Shown: positions 1 to 7,282 of the stretch, in pieces
Position numbering within the stretch: the first letter of the stretch is position 1
Layout: the number at the start of each line of letters is the position of its first letter
Source: Hungatella hathewayi WAL-18680
GTDB taxonomy: Bacteria; Bacillota; Clostridia; Lachnospirales; Lachnospiraceae
Reading direction: 5' to 3'
Assembly (NCBI RefSeq): GCF_000235505.1
Contig: NZ_JH379027.1
Coordinates: forward strand, 3,415,405 to 3,463,137
DNA: 47,733 bases
Translations under genes and position numbers: made by a program
Notes under the pieces: generated by a model
What the model was told of the DNA's origin: nothing
Seen by the model: only the letters and a program-made list of their open reading frames with translations
The model's database searches: none

Positions 1-14
1 CAGGGTTGACCCGG

Positions 15-29
15 TAATATGTGTTATGA
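15..29 (+). repeat. Left inverted repeat of the candidate inverton
   Basis: The sequence TAATATGTGTTATGA is the exact reverse complement of 358-372. Partial matches continue on both sides (11-12 with 375-376, and 31-32 with 355-356), giving about 19 of 22 positions. Read in reverse complement, the core is TCATAA, a 6-bp spacer CACATA, then TTA. This fits a tyrosine-recombinase crossover site with two short arms. Confidence 0.8.
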
Positions 30-63
30 AGTGAAACATGACCGGAACGTTCTCACACGGCAC

Positions 64-85
64 AAAAAAAGACCTGCCGGCCTTT
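64..85 (-). terminator. Leftward intrinsic terminator inside the inverton
   Basis: On the minus strand a stem AAAGGCC/GGTCTTT (one G-U pair) with loop GGCA is followed by seven T. In this orientation it would stop transcripts coming leftward from the recombinase gene. It therefore insulates whatever lies left of the window. After inversion it would point right and sit near 302-323. Confidence 0.75.
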
Positions 86-280
86 GTCTGGGATAACTTT
101 TTGATTGATTTTATAGATATTTCAGAGATACTTCAGAATGCAGGAACTCTGCCCCGAAACATTTGGGCATAGCAAACAGGCGATTTTGACCTTTCACGCC
201 CAATCACCCTTTTCCCTACCCACGGAACCACAATTCTGCGAACTTTTCGCCGGTTTTTGAAATATTTTCCATTTCAAACC

Positions 281-309
281 TTGCTAATTTTTACGAAAGT
301 GGGTATAAT
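281..309 (+). promoter_or_regulatory. Strong sigma-A promoter inside the inverton, pointing right
   Basis: The -35 TTGCTA (281-286) and perfect -10 TATAAT (304-309) are spaced by exactly 17 bp. Transcription would start near 316, beside a hairpin with stem TAAGGGA/TCCCTTA at 321-338, and run into the terminator at 356-386. No rightward gene follows, so in this state the promoter would only make an RNA of about 70 nt. Confidence 0.8.
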
Positions 310-355
310 AGACTATATCGTAAGGGAAGAATCCCTTATCTGTTAGATATCGATA

Positions 356-386
356 CCTCATAACACATATTATGGGGTGTTTTTTT
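356..386 (+). terminator. Rightward terminator overlapping the right repeat
   Basis: A stem CCTCATAA/TTATGGGG (one G-T pair) with loop CACATA is followed by TGTTTTTTT. The hairpin is built from the recombination site itself plus the flanking DNA outside it. It would stop the rightward promoter before it reads antisense into the recombinase gene. Confidence 0.7.
358..372 (-). repeat. Right inverted repeat of the candidate inverton
   Basis: The sequence TCATAACACATATTA is the perfect inverted partner of 15-29. It has the form arm TCATAA, spacer CACATA, arm TTATGG, as expected for a site bound by two recombinase subunits. It lies 34 bp from the 3' end of the recombinase gene. Confidence 0.8.
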
Positions 387-406
387 ATGTCATCCGGCCG
401 TCCCGG

Positions 407-1264
407 CTAACCAAGCACCAGTTTCATCCGCGACATCTGCCTCCTTGGCTGCTCTTCCGTGGTCATAGTATAGATTCGTGTCGTACTGATATTGGAATGC
501 CCCAGCAAATCCATGAGCCGCACCACATCTTTTTCAATGCTGTAAAACACTCTGGCAAACAGATGTCGCAGATTATGGGGAAATACCTTCGCCACGTCCA
601 CTCCCGCCTCTCTTCCCAGCTGTTTCATCCGTTTACTGATATTGCTCCTGTCCATCGTATTTCCATTTCTGGTTATAAAAATACTTCCGGAACGAATTCC
701 CACTTTTTTACAATACAGTTTCAACAGTCTCATCAATTCTGCCGGAAGCAGTACGACGCGCAATTTTCCCTTATTATAAATCTCCGCCCGTCCCTCATTT
801 ACAGCTTCCACCGTCATAAATTTCAACTCACTAATCCGTATCCCCGTGCTGCCAAGCGTCTGGAGCAGCATACTCATCCGCTCGTCCCCATCTGCCCTGG
901 CCGCTTTTATTAATCCCGCATAATCCTTTTCCGTCATCTCCTTCTCTGGCCTGCTGTATGTACTCCTCTGGATTTTAAACAGCTTTACCTTCAGCTCTTC
1001 CCTCCCCAGAAACACGAAAAAATGATTCATGGCCGCCAGCATGGAGTTGGCGCTGGTGATTTTATACTGTTCCTTTAACATTTCCTTGTACTCCCGCACC
1101 TTCTCCTTCCCGATATCCACATCCCCCGCCAGAAATCCCATAAACTTTCTCACATCCCGGACATACTTCTCCACCGTAGCCCGGCTCCGCTCCTCATCCT
1201 GGAGATACGCTTCATATTCCTTCAATGTCTGCTCTGCGTTTTTCACATTTTTGCGCTCCATCAT
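407..1264 (-). CDS. Tyrosine recombinase (XerC/D-like), probable DNA invertase of the adjacent switch
   Basis: This 285-aa site-specific recombinase cuts and rejoins DNA through a covalent phosphotyrosine. A SAM-like N-terminal core-binding domain spans roughly residues 10-95 and the catalytic domain roughly 108-275. The complete catalytic set is visible: R143 (in GIRISEL), K167, H230 and R233 (in HNLRH), H256 (in GHSNI) and nucleophile Y265 (in RIYT). The length matches Xer-type and invertase-type recombinases rather than the larger Tn916-type integrases. The gene points towards the repeat-bounded segment and ends 34 bp from it. Together with the absence of excisionase or conjugation genes, this suggests it acts in cis as an invertase. 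The GGGAGG ribosome site lies rather far (about 12 nt) from the ATG, and the second ATG is equally possible. A role as an ordinary element integrase cannot be excluded. Confidence 0.88.
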   Translation of the reverse strand: MMERKNVKNAEQTLKEYEAYLQDEERSRATVEKYVRDVRKFMGFLAGDVDIGKEKVREYKEMLKEQYKITSANSMLAAMNHFFVFLGREELKVKLFKIQRSTYSRPEKEMTEKDYAGLIKAARADGDERMSMLLQTLGSTGIRISELKFMTVEAVNEGRAEIYNKGKLRVVLLPAELMRLLKLYCKKVGIRSGSIFITRNGNTMDRSNISKRMKQLGREAGVDVAKVFPHNLRHLFARVFYSIEKDVVRLMDLLGHSNISTTRIYTMTTEEQPRRQMSRMKLVLG

Positions 1265-1310
1265 TTTAAAAAAAATCCTCCCTCTTTTCTATAATTTAAC
1301 CCTTACTATT

Positions 1311-1339
1311 ACCATATATGGAAATCGAAAAAATTGCAA
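1311..1339 (-). promoter_or_regulatory. Promoter of the recombinase gene
   Basis: On the minus strand TTGCAA (1334-1339) and TATGGT (1311-1316) are separated by 17 bp, about 50 bp upstream of the recombinase start. The -10 is imperfect. Confidence 0.5.
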
Positions 1340-1351
1340 GTCTATGTAATT

Positions 1352-1382
1352 AAAAATACCAGCTGGAATGATTCCAGCTGGT
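1352..1382 (-). terminator. Terminator after the Fic gene
   Basis: A perfect 11-bp stem ACCAGCTGGAA/TTCCAGCTGGT with a 3-nt loop is followed on the minus strand by ATTTTTAATT. It sits 30 bp downstream of the fic stop codon and separates fic from the recombinase gene. Confidence 0.8.
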
Positions 1383-1412
1383 CAAAATTACTGGCTGCCT
1401 GACCGTTTTCCA

Positions 1413-2144
1413 TTAAATAAAATAACTCGCCTTTTTATAATAATACTCCTGTTCCTTTTCAAACAGCTCCACCATCTTATCTAATATAGAACTCTCTCTA
1501 TACTCTTTCAATGCTTCCAAGTATTCACTTCGATTACTGTCTTCAATTACTACCGGAGGTATTCCATTCCTCAAACATTCTCTGAATAATATTAAGCGCC
1601 CCGTTCTGCCATTTCCGTCCTGAAATGGATGAATGCTCTCGTACCGTACATGGAACTCCGCCAACACTGCAATATGAATTCTTTGCTTGTGATACCAGTT
1701 CAGCAATTCTTGCATTTCCGTCTCTACTAATTCCGGGCGCACAGTCTGATATATGCCAATCATATTTGGACGCTGCTTGTAGTCTCCAATTGCATATCCA
1801 TTTGCCCTGTCTTCAAATACGCCACTTTTGAGTTCATAGTGAAACGCTTTTATTAGCTCCTGTGTCAGTGGCTCCTCAATTGTATCCAGCATCTTATTAA
1901 ACATCAAAAAATGTCCATTCATTTCTTCAACATCTTTTGCCCGATAATAATCATCCGATTTGGGCAGCGTACCATTATCAAACAGGGAAGCCGTCTGCTC
2001 TTCCGTCAATGTACTTCCCTCTATTTTATTTGAATTATAAGCCAAAAGCCGCTGCGTATATCCGTAAACGCCAGATCTGTCAAATTTCTTTCTCTCTATT
2101 TGAAAACGCTCTTGCAAAAATTGGATAAAATCTCTTGCTTCCAT
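1413..2144 (-). CDS. Fic family protein (probable AMPylating enzyme)
   Basis: This 243-aa protein has the complete Fic motif HPFQDGNGRTGR at residues 172-183. Fic enzymes usually transfer AMP from ATP to a hydroxyl group of a target protein, and here the catalytic histidine H172 and the second arginine R183 are both present. Near the N-terminus, SNKIEG (38-43) fits the self-inhibitory motif (S/T)xxxE(G/N), where a glutamate blocks ATP binding. The protein therefore looks like a class II, self-inhibited Fic with a Fic-N region before the Fic fold. No antitoxin or winged-helix domain is visible, and both neighbours are separately expressed. The target is unknown. The start has an AAGGATGG ribosome site 8-9 nt upstream. 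Confidence 0.9.
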   Translation of the reverse strand: MEARDFIQFLQERFQIERKKFDRSGVYGYTQRLLAYNSNKIEGSTLTEEQTASLFDNGTLPKSDDYYRAKDVEEMNGHFLMFNKMLDTIEEPLTQELIKAFHYELKSGVFEDRANGYAIGDYKQRPNMIGIYQTVRPELVETEMQELLNWYHKQRIHIAVLAEFHVRYESIHPFQDGNGRTGRLILFRECLRNGIPPVVIEDSNRSEYLEALKEYRESSILDKMVELFEKEQEYYYKKASYFI

Positions 2145-2220
2145 GATGGCACCATCCTTTCAAAAATTCTTCTCCTGGCAATTTTTTCCATTTCACAAGT
2201 ACACTATGGAACAGAGAATA

Positions 2221-3135
2221 TTACAATAAACGATATTTTTCTAACATAGAATTACAAAATTCTTTGTCCTCCCTTAGCCTTTCAATCTCACCTGCCAGAC
2301 CGTCCCGGACCATCAGCGAAACCAACTCCAGCATGAGCTGGCGTTCTTCTGCCTTTCCCTCTGCCTTCCCAGCGGCTTCTCCCTCCGCATAGCTGATTTC
2401 CTTCTCACTGGCAATGTGCTCTTCTTCGTCGTATTCATACCATAACATATCCATTACCTCCGCCCTGTTCTTCATCAGGAACTCTGCCAGGATGTTATTT
2501 TGAATGCATTCATCAATCGCATGGTTTATCGCTGTGGTCAAATCTGCGTCTTTTTCATGGTATCGTCTGACTGCCGCCACAAACTGCGCATATTCCTGCA
2601 ATTTCCTGCATTTCTCCATTAACTCCCGGTTGTGACCCAGATTCACATTCAGGACCAGCGCTGTCATCTCCAGACACGGCGGCTCTTCTCCTTTTACCGT
2701 ATAGGAATCGGAAAGCTTCATGATCTGGCGGTCTGGCTGGTCTTGGGTTCCGTTGTAGAATACCACGTAGTAAGGGGTTGGTATCTTGATTCTGCCGCTT
2801 CCATACAGCTTTCTTCCTTCTTCCCCTATCATTTTCCGAAACAGGTCCGTCAGATAAAAGAGTCCCCGAAGCGGCATATTGGGATTGATCGTACTCTGAT
2901 GTTCATAGAGTTTCTGCTCTCCCTTTATCAAAAATGATAAATCATTTTTCATCTTCATATACACGGCATTTTCGAGGGTATTTATCTCCAAATCCTCCGG
3001 ATTCGTGTAATCGGAACCTCTGAGTGCATTATAGAGTTCCAGTAAATCCTTCTTCTCTTTAAACACGGCCCGGAATACCCGGTCCTTATATTTCCGGTCT
3101 GCCACTACCGGCATTTCTGGCATTTGATTTGCCAT
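2221..3135 (-). CDS. Rpn family PD-(D/E)XK nuclease / transposase-like protein
   Basis: This 304-aa protein resembles the Rpn (recombination-promoting nuclease, YhgA-like) group. D65 and the E78-x-Q80 pair (in YEHQS) fit the divergent PD-(D/E)XK active site of that family. The remainder has helical segments and a lysine/glutamate-rich stretch near the C-terminus (GEAAGKAEGKAEE), which is typical for clostridial members. Family members cut DNA and can promote RecA-independent recombination, and several are linked to phage defence. The start has a clear GGAGG site 7 nt upstream. The gene stands alone between fic and a 480-bp non-coding stretch. A second, only distantly similar member lies at 28266-29090. 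Confidence 0.8.
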   Translation of the reverse strand: MANQMPEMPVVADRKYKDRVFRAVFKEKKDLLELYNALRGSDYTNPEDLEINTLENAVYMKMKNDLSFLIKGEQKLYEHQSTINPNMPLRGLFYLTDLFRKMIGEEGRKLYGSGRIKIPTPYYVVFYNGTQDQPDRQIMKLSDSYTVKGEEPPCLEMTALVLNVNLGHNRELMEKCRKLQEYAQFVAAVRRYHEKDADLTTAINHAIDECIQNNILAEFLMKNRAEVMDMLWYEYDEEEHIASEKEISYAEGEAAGKAEGKAEERQLMLELVSLMVRDGLAGEIERLREDKEFCNSMLEKYRLL

Positions 3136-3459
3136 ATTGATACCTCCATTATATCGTCTTATTTGTCTGATTGCAATCGTTTATCGGCAAATAACCGGCA
3201 TAAGGCATCCCTCCCCTTTTCTCTTCCCGGATATCACAAAATAACCGGCTGTAAATGACTGTACTGCTGACTTCAAAACTTCCAAATGTGTGAAACTCTG
3301 GCCGAACTGGCCGCAACGGCTTGCGCCGAAGATTACTTACAGAGTGGAACCTCTGTGTGAATGGATTCAGTATATCATATCATTCCGGCAGATGCAATCC
3401 TGATTTTCTGAAAAACAACACAACAAACAGCTATCTGTTTTTTACTGTTTCTGGAAAAT

Positions 3460-3510
3460 AAAAGAGTTTCCAGGCGGTGATGATATGTGATACGCCACGG
3501 AAACTCTTTT
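3460..3510. terminator. Long near-perfect hairpin, possible bidirectional terminator
   Basis: A perfect 12-bp stem AAAAGAGTTTCC/GGAAACTCTTTT encloses a second stem GGCG/CGCC and a 16-nt loop. It ends in four T on either strand, so it could stop transcription both ways. The U-tracts are short. Confidence 0.5.
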
Positions 3511-3547
3511 CATAGCATAAGTATCGCATTTTTATGTTATTCCATTT

Positions 3548-3585
3548 AAAAAAAGGAGTGCAGAATCAAATATACTGCGCTCCTT
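3548..3585 (-). terminator. Terminator after the small coiled-coil gene
   Basis: On the minus strand GGAGCGCAG pairs with CTGCACTCC (one mismatch) across an 11-nt loop, followed by seven T. It lies about 30 bp downstream of the stop at 3614. Confidence 0.75.
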
Positions 3586-3613
3586 CTCTATAAACCGTGT
3601 CAGACTCTATCAC

Positions 3614-3862
3614 TCAGGCTCCCTGCTCCAGCTGTGGCTGATAATCCAGAATCATGTCCCGAAGCTCCTCCGTAGACAATTCTTTCTCCTTCATCAGTTC
3701 CAGCACTTCCCGCAGTTCCAACTGCGCCAGTTCCTCCTCAATCTCCTTTTTCTGTCCCTTGAGCGTCAGCACCGCCTGCTCATACTGCTCAATCGCCTGC
3801 ACCACTTCCTCCAGCTTTAGCTGTAATTTTTCTTTTGGTGATTTTCGTGCGCCTCTAGGCAT
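3614..3862 (-). CDS. Small coiled-coil protein of unknown function
   Basis: This 82-aa protein has a basic N-terminus (MPRGARKSPKEK) followed by a long Glu/Lys/Leu/Gln helix, roughly residues 10-60, with heptad-like spacing of hydrophobic residues. A second short helix (LSTEELRDMILDY) follows. This layout resembles small accessory proteins of conjugative elements such as the DUF4315 group, but I cannot assign it to a family. An AAGGAG site lies 8 nt before the ATG and a good terminator follows, so the gene looks real and monocistronic. Confidence 0.65.
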   Translation of the reverse strand: MPRGARKSPKEKLQLKLEEVVQAIEQYEQAVLTLKGQKKEIEEELAQLELREVLELMKEKELSTEELRDMILDYQPQLEQGA

Positions 3863-3975
3863 AGTCTATTCTCCTTTTCCCTGATTCTGTATTTGGAAGT
3901 ATGTCCCATTATTTATAATCTATGACAGATAGGCGAAAAATATACCTGCAAACCAATATGTTATCTCGCTGTATT

Positions 3976-5475
3976 TTATGGTTTGTAGTCATTGAATCTC
4001 ATGAACTGGTCAACGTAATAATCTACAGCTGGGATTTTATCTTGCCCTATGGTACCATTCTGATACATTTCCTCAAATATCTGTTCTATCTTTTCACTGT
4101 CACTGCCATCCCTTTGAACGATTTCTATGTACTTTTTATTTACAAGAACATCACATAATCCACATTCGATTGCGGTCACGGTTCTCATGAAAACAGCTTC
4201 CGCCTCTATTCGAAGAATTCCTTCCGCATATTCCTTTGCCTTTGCTTCCGTTTTTTCCCCATGAAGCAGTTGATGCACGCTTTTCAAACGTTCTCCATTT
4301 TTCGCATTCATAAGCTCATAGGCGAATCCGAGAGCCGCTCTTTGGAAGTCTCTTTGTTTGCTAATGCGTATTTTCTTTTCGTATACATCCGTATTAGCGT
4401 TAGACAGACTATCTACATCTCCTTCATATGTATACCCTGCTCCACCAACCTCTTCTTCCAGTCTGCGTGCTGATGCAGATTTAGAAAATGTCTCATACAT
4501 TTCTGTTTCATCAAATCCATCCCCTTTCTCCCGCGTTGGCCCCTTATACACGCCAGCCATTTGAATAATTTTATCCTTATCATAATCGTCACCATTCTCC
4601 ACATTGGATGTACGATTTGTTAAACGAACCGGTATTTTTGCATTGAAAGCAGCATTGGCCCTTTCAGACCGTAAGATAGCCAATTTTGACAGTTCCTCCG
4701 GCTCACTGCCGTCCGCATGTTCAACAATTTCTCCCTGTAATGTTGCGCTTGCATTCTCCATAGTACTGTTGTAAGTATAGGAAGCTATTTTGCTTTCAGT
4801 TGCCATATTTGTTAATATTTCGTTCAAATCATTACGGCGTTTTCTTTGAATCCGATATTCCTCATAATTCTGCTCTTTTTCAGCAATAATTTGATTTTCT
4901 CGCACATTTACTTTTGTCGCAAGTGTAACATGGTCATTCGGCTTTAAGTTATCCACGATTCCCATTATATCATCATCACTGTTTCCAACAAAAATATGAG
5001 CCATACGTATAGATGTTTCATTTTTAATGATTAAAATTAAACATGGAGACGCATTGCTTGTCATAATTCTATCAGTTTCTCCGGTAATCATTCCCATCTC
5101 TCCCATTGCTACAACTAAAGTATGTCCGGCAGCTTTGCCAAGCGTCGTTAAATCTACCTCATTTTCCTTTCTATCAACATATTTTTCATTCTCTTCATCC
5201 CATTTTAATATTATGCTTTCGTCATATAAATAGACATCCTCAGCAATCTTTTTAAATTTAATCTCCATATGAGCATCGTCCTTGAAAATCTCACCAACTT
5301 CATCAAAATCATCATCTTCTGGAATCGGTTTTTTCTGTATGATTCCCTTATTTTTGCCTAATATAAGACTTTTCTCGTTCTTTCTCATGATTGCCTTGCT
5401 TCTTTGAATCTGACAGTCAGACTGTTTTTCTCTCCTGGAATTTACTCTCTCAGTTTTATCAATATATTCAAACAC
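3976..5475 (-). CDS. Large unknown protein, possible effector/toxin-like
   Basis: This is a 499-aa protein from a GTG start at 5475. That start is chosen because an AAGGAGG site lies exactly 8 nt upstream, whereas longer versions lack any ribosome site. I do not recognise the family. The N-terminus (about 1-50) is basic and carries CQIQRSK and GIIQKKPIPEDDDFDE, a style of IQR/QKK sequence seen in proteins associated with extracellular contractile injection systems (DUF4157-like). There is no signal peptide or membrane segment. The C-terminal part has ALGFAYELMNAKN and then RIEAEAVFMR, a layout recalling a zinc-peptidase helix (HELxHA) in which both histidines are replaced by Y and N. The gene is AT-rich relative to the housekeeping genes, suggesting acquisition. 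That it is real is fairly certain; the effector idea is weak inference. Confidence 0.6.
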   Translation of the reverse strand: MFEYIDKTERVNSRREKQSDCQIQRSKAIMRKNEKSLILGKNKGIIQKKPIPEDDDFDEVGEIFKDDAHMEIKFKKIAEDVYLYDESIILKWDEENEKYVDRKENEVDLTTLGKAAGHTLVVAMGEMGMITGETDRIMTSNASPCLILIIKNETSIRMAHIFVGNSDDDIMGIVDNLKPNDHVTLATKVNVRENQIIAEKEQNYEEYRIQRKRRNDLNEILTNMATESKIASYTYNSTMENASATLQGEIVEHADGSEPEELSKLAILRSERANAAFNAKIPVRLTNRTSNVENGDDYDKDKIIQMAGVYKGPTREKGDGFDETEMYETFSKSASARRLEEEVGGAGYTYEGDVDSLSNANTDVYEKKIRISKQRDFQRAALGFAYELMNAKNGERLKSVHQLLHGEKTEAKAKEYAEGILRIEAEAVFMRTVTAIECGLCDVLVNKKYIEIVQRDGSDSEKIEQIFEEMYQNGTIGQDKIPAVDYYVDQFMRFNDYKP

Positions 5476-5595
5476 AAACCTGTTCCTCCTTGTTGAAAAT
5501 AAACCATCTTCTAAACTTACTATATCAGGTCCATAAGATACCAAATTAAAGATTGCTTAAAACTTTTCAAACGAATACTCTAAAATCTCTATCAT

Positions 5596-5624
5596 TTGCA
5601 ACTGCCAGCCGATTATGGTAGAAT
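5596..5624 (+). promoter_or_regulatory. Promoter of the CDCPAC small protein gene
   Basis: TTGCAA (5596-5601) and TAGAAT (5619-5624) are spaced by 17 bp, 35 bp upstream of the start at 5660. Confidence 0.75.
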
Positions 5625-5659
5625 ATAGACATCAAAATTAAGAAAGCGAGGTATCAGCT

Positions 5660-6019
5660 ATGGAAAAACAAGTATTGGATTTTGTAGTTGAAAAGACACA
5701 TGAATTGATGGACGCCGCCACCTGCAATTCGGAGACAAGGGCCGCTGCGCAGACCTGGTTAGACGCCGTAAACACTGACAAGGAAGCCTCAGCTACCAAG
5801 ACATACATAGCGGAACTGGAAGCCGATATTATGCCGATTGACGGCTTGATCGGTTTTGCGGAATCCGAGACCGGCGCTCAGGTTTTCGGAGCCGACAAGG
5901 CGAAAGAAGTGGCGGCCCACGCCAAAGAAATCAAAGCAGCCGGCGCCAAATACTGCGACTGTCCGGCCTGCGCCGCTGTGGAAGCGATTTTAGAGAAGAA
6001 GGATGAAATCCTGAAATAA
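5660..6019 (+). CDS. Conserved 119-aa protein with a CDCPAC motif (often named 'Hsp90' by automated annotation)
   Basis: A small, soluble, mostly helical acidic protein. Near the C-terminus, KYCDCPACAAVEAILEKKDE contains three cysteines in CxCPxC spacing that could bind a metal or be redox active. Similar short clostridial proteins carry the name molecular chaperone Hsp90 in databases, but nothing here resembles the real Hsp90 fold, so that name should not be trusted. It is one of few plus-strand genes, with its own promoter (5596-5624) and terminator (6025-6055), so it is a single-gene unit. Its codon use and GC content match the core genome rather than the AT-rich genes on either side. Confidence 0.8.
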   Translation: MEKQVLDFVVEKTHELMDAATCNSETRAAAQTWLDAVNTDKEASATKTYIAELEADIMPIDGLIGFAESETGAQVFGADKAKEVAAHAKEIKAAGAKYCDCPACAAVEAILEKKDEILK

Positions 6020-6024
6020 GAGAT

Positions 6025-6055
6025 AAGAGACACCAGGGGGTCCTGATGTCTCTTT
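6025..6055 (+). terminator. Terminator after the CDCPAC gene
   Basis: AAGAGACACCAGG pairs with TCCTGATGTCTCTT around a GGG loop, followed by TCACTT. The strong stem (one A/G mismatch) begins 5 nt after the stop codon. Confidence 0.75.
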
Positions 6056-6074
6056 CACTTGGTATTCCATTTGA

Positions 6075-6725
6075 TTAAGATTGGGATATTTTATCGATAA
6101 CCACAGCTGTGCCAGTTGCTATCACCGCAACCATTGTATCTCCAAACATTGTATAATCTATATCCACTCCAATTATTGCATTCGCTTTTATTTCTATTGC
6201 CTCTTCTCTTAATTGGTCAACTACTTCTTTTCTTGCTTCTTTCAATTTCTTACTCAAAGCAGTCGACTGAGTTCCGGTAATATTTGAGAGTTCAGCGAAA
6301 AGTCCATTGATTACTCCCATACCTAACACTATTTCTGTTGAAATAATATCAATATACTGTTTAATTTCATAACCTTCAACATTATAGCCGGAAGTCACTA
6401 CAATCTGCCTGAGTTTACTATTTTTTTCGCTAAGTTCTTGTTCATAAATATTATGCTGGGCTTCAAAAACAGTACCACCTTCATTACATATACGCAGTAC
6501 TTCTGTCATGTATCTTACCGCATTATCATCCGTAATAATATTGTTCTTTAATAAATCACTAAAAAACGAAATTTCTTTTTCGATATTTCCATTCGGTTGG
6601 CGTTCATTTATAATTTCAAGTTTTCTATGACAATCCGTACACACTCTAAGTTCAGAATTCCCAAAATAAAGAGGATAATCTGATATCCACTTAGATTGAT
6701 TCTTTTTACACAAACAACACTCCAT
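6075..6725 (-). CDS. YbjQ-domain protein with N-terminal zinc-ribbon-like cysteines
   Basis: A 216-aa protein in two parts. The N-terminus has CCLCKK (3-8) and CTDCH (about 29-33), two CxxC pairs that fit a small zinc ribbon. The C-terminal half, from VVTSGYNVEGYEIKQY onward (about residue 109), matches the YbjQ/UPF0145 family, with its usual EIKANAIIGVDIDY stretch. YbjQ proteins form pentamers and have been called heavy-metal binding, but their function is not established. The middle helix (about 45-100) is not recognised. No membrane segment is visible. The gene faces the CDCPAC gene across a shared 55-bp gap. Confidence 0.82.
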   Translation of the reverse strand: MECCLCKKNQSKWISDYPLYFGNSELRVCTDCHRKLEIINERQPNGNIEKEISFFSDLLKNNIITDDNAVRYMTEVLRICNEGGTVFEAQHNIYEQELSEKNSKLRQIVVTSGYNVEGYEIKQYIDIISTEIVLGMGVINGLFAELSNITGTQSTALSKKLKEARKEVVDQLREEAIEIKANAIIGVDIDYTMFGDTMVAVIATGTAVVIDKISQS

Positions 6726-6781
6726 TTTAGCTTCCCCTCACTCCCACGCATATATTTTACAGTGTCAATGCCACCATATTG

Positions 6782-7282
6782 TCATTCCGTACTGTCCTCC
6801 AAGTCCAGCCGTAAGGACAAATATACGGTTACTTCTCTAGTTTCCATTCCCATGAAACTAAAAGACGTATCCGCCAGGAGGATATCATACGTTTCCGTGC
6901 GCCAGTCCACTGCCGTATAGTCATCATCCTCCACAGTCGTGTACACCTCATACCTCTCATCAAAGTAGTTGGTCAGACTCTCCACCAGCTTATCCAAATC
7001 CAGTTCATCATCATTACAATTCCAGACAATCATGGATTCCGTTTTCTCCGGGAGCAGATAGGTTTCCATGGGAAATCCCTGGTAATCCTTTGTCAAGGCA
7101 TAACCGCCCTCCTCCTCTTCCAGCTCCGGTTCCAGCTTCCGAATCTCCTCAATACTCATCCCCGGAACAATCGATGTGAAAGGAAGAATGCTATCCCCAC
7201 TGCCTTTCCCATTTGCACATCCTGTCAACAACATCGCCATTACGTAGATGACTCCAATGATATGTAGCTTATTCCATCTCAT
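6782..7282 (-). CDS. Small lipoprotein of unknown function
   Basis: A 166-aa protein with a type II signal peptide: MRWNKLHIIGVIY, a hydrophobic stretch, then the lipobox LTGC with the lipidated cysteine at residue 22. The mature part is acidic and has no recognised domain. It is predicted to sit on the outer face of the cytoplasmic membrane. It lies 56 bp upstream of the YbjQ-type gene and on the same strand, so the two may be co-transcribed. Confidence 0.75.
   Translation of the reverse strand: MRWNKLHIIGVIYVMAMLLTGCANGKGSGDSILPFTSIVPGMSIEEIRKLEPELEEEEGGYALTKDYQGFPMETYLLPEKTESMIVWNCNDDELDLDKLVESLTNYFDERYEVYTTVEDDDYTAVDWRTETYDILLADTSFSFMGMETREVTVYLSLRLDLEDSTE

Larger units (their letters stand above)
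15..372. other. Candidate invertible promoter segment (inverton)
   Basis: A 358-bp segment is bounded by perfect 15-bp inverted repeats and lies 34 bp from a tyrosine recombinase gene. Inside are one strong promoter pointing right (281-309), a hairpin at 321-338 and a terminator that stops leftward transcription (64-85). No open frame of note lies inside. Reversal maps position x to 387-x, so the promoter would move to about 78-106 and read leftward out of the window. The repeats, promoter and terminator are seen directly. That the segment inverts is inferred from this layout, which is that of known recombinase-controlled phase switches. The controlled genes must lie left of the window and cannot be seen. 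Confidence 0.75.
3136..3613. other. Non-coding stretch with two strong hairpins
   Basis: No convincing gene is visible here. It holds a long hairpin at 3460-3510 and a terminator at 3548-3585. Between 3136 and 3459 I see only unstructured sequence, presumably the promoter region of the Rpn gene. Confidence 0.6.

Noticed and set aside
377-913. Long open frame on the plus strand opposite the recombinase gene
   Set aside because: It starts inside the terminator and inverted repeat, has no ribosome site, and the protein has no sensible composition. It is the antisense shadow of the recombinase.
3460-3510. End of an insertion sequence or a second recombination site
   Set aside because: The two arms are directly adjacent and form a normal terminator-type hairpin; no transposase gene and no partner repeat are nearby.
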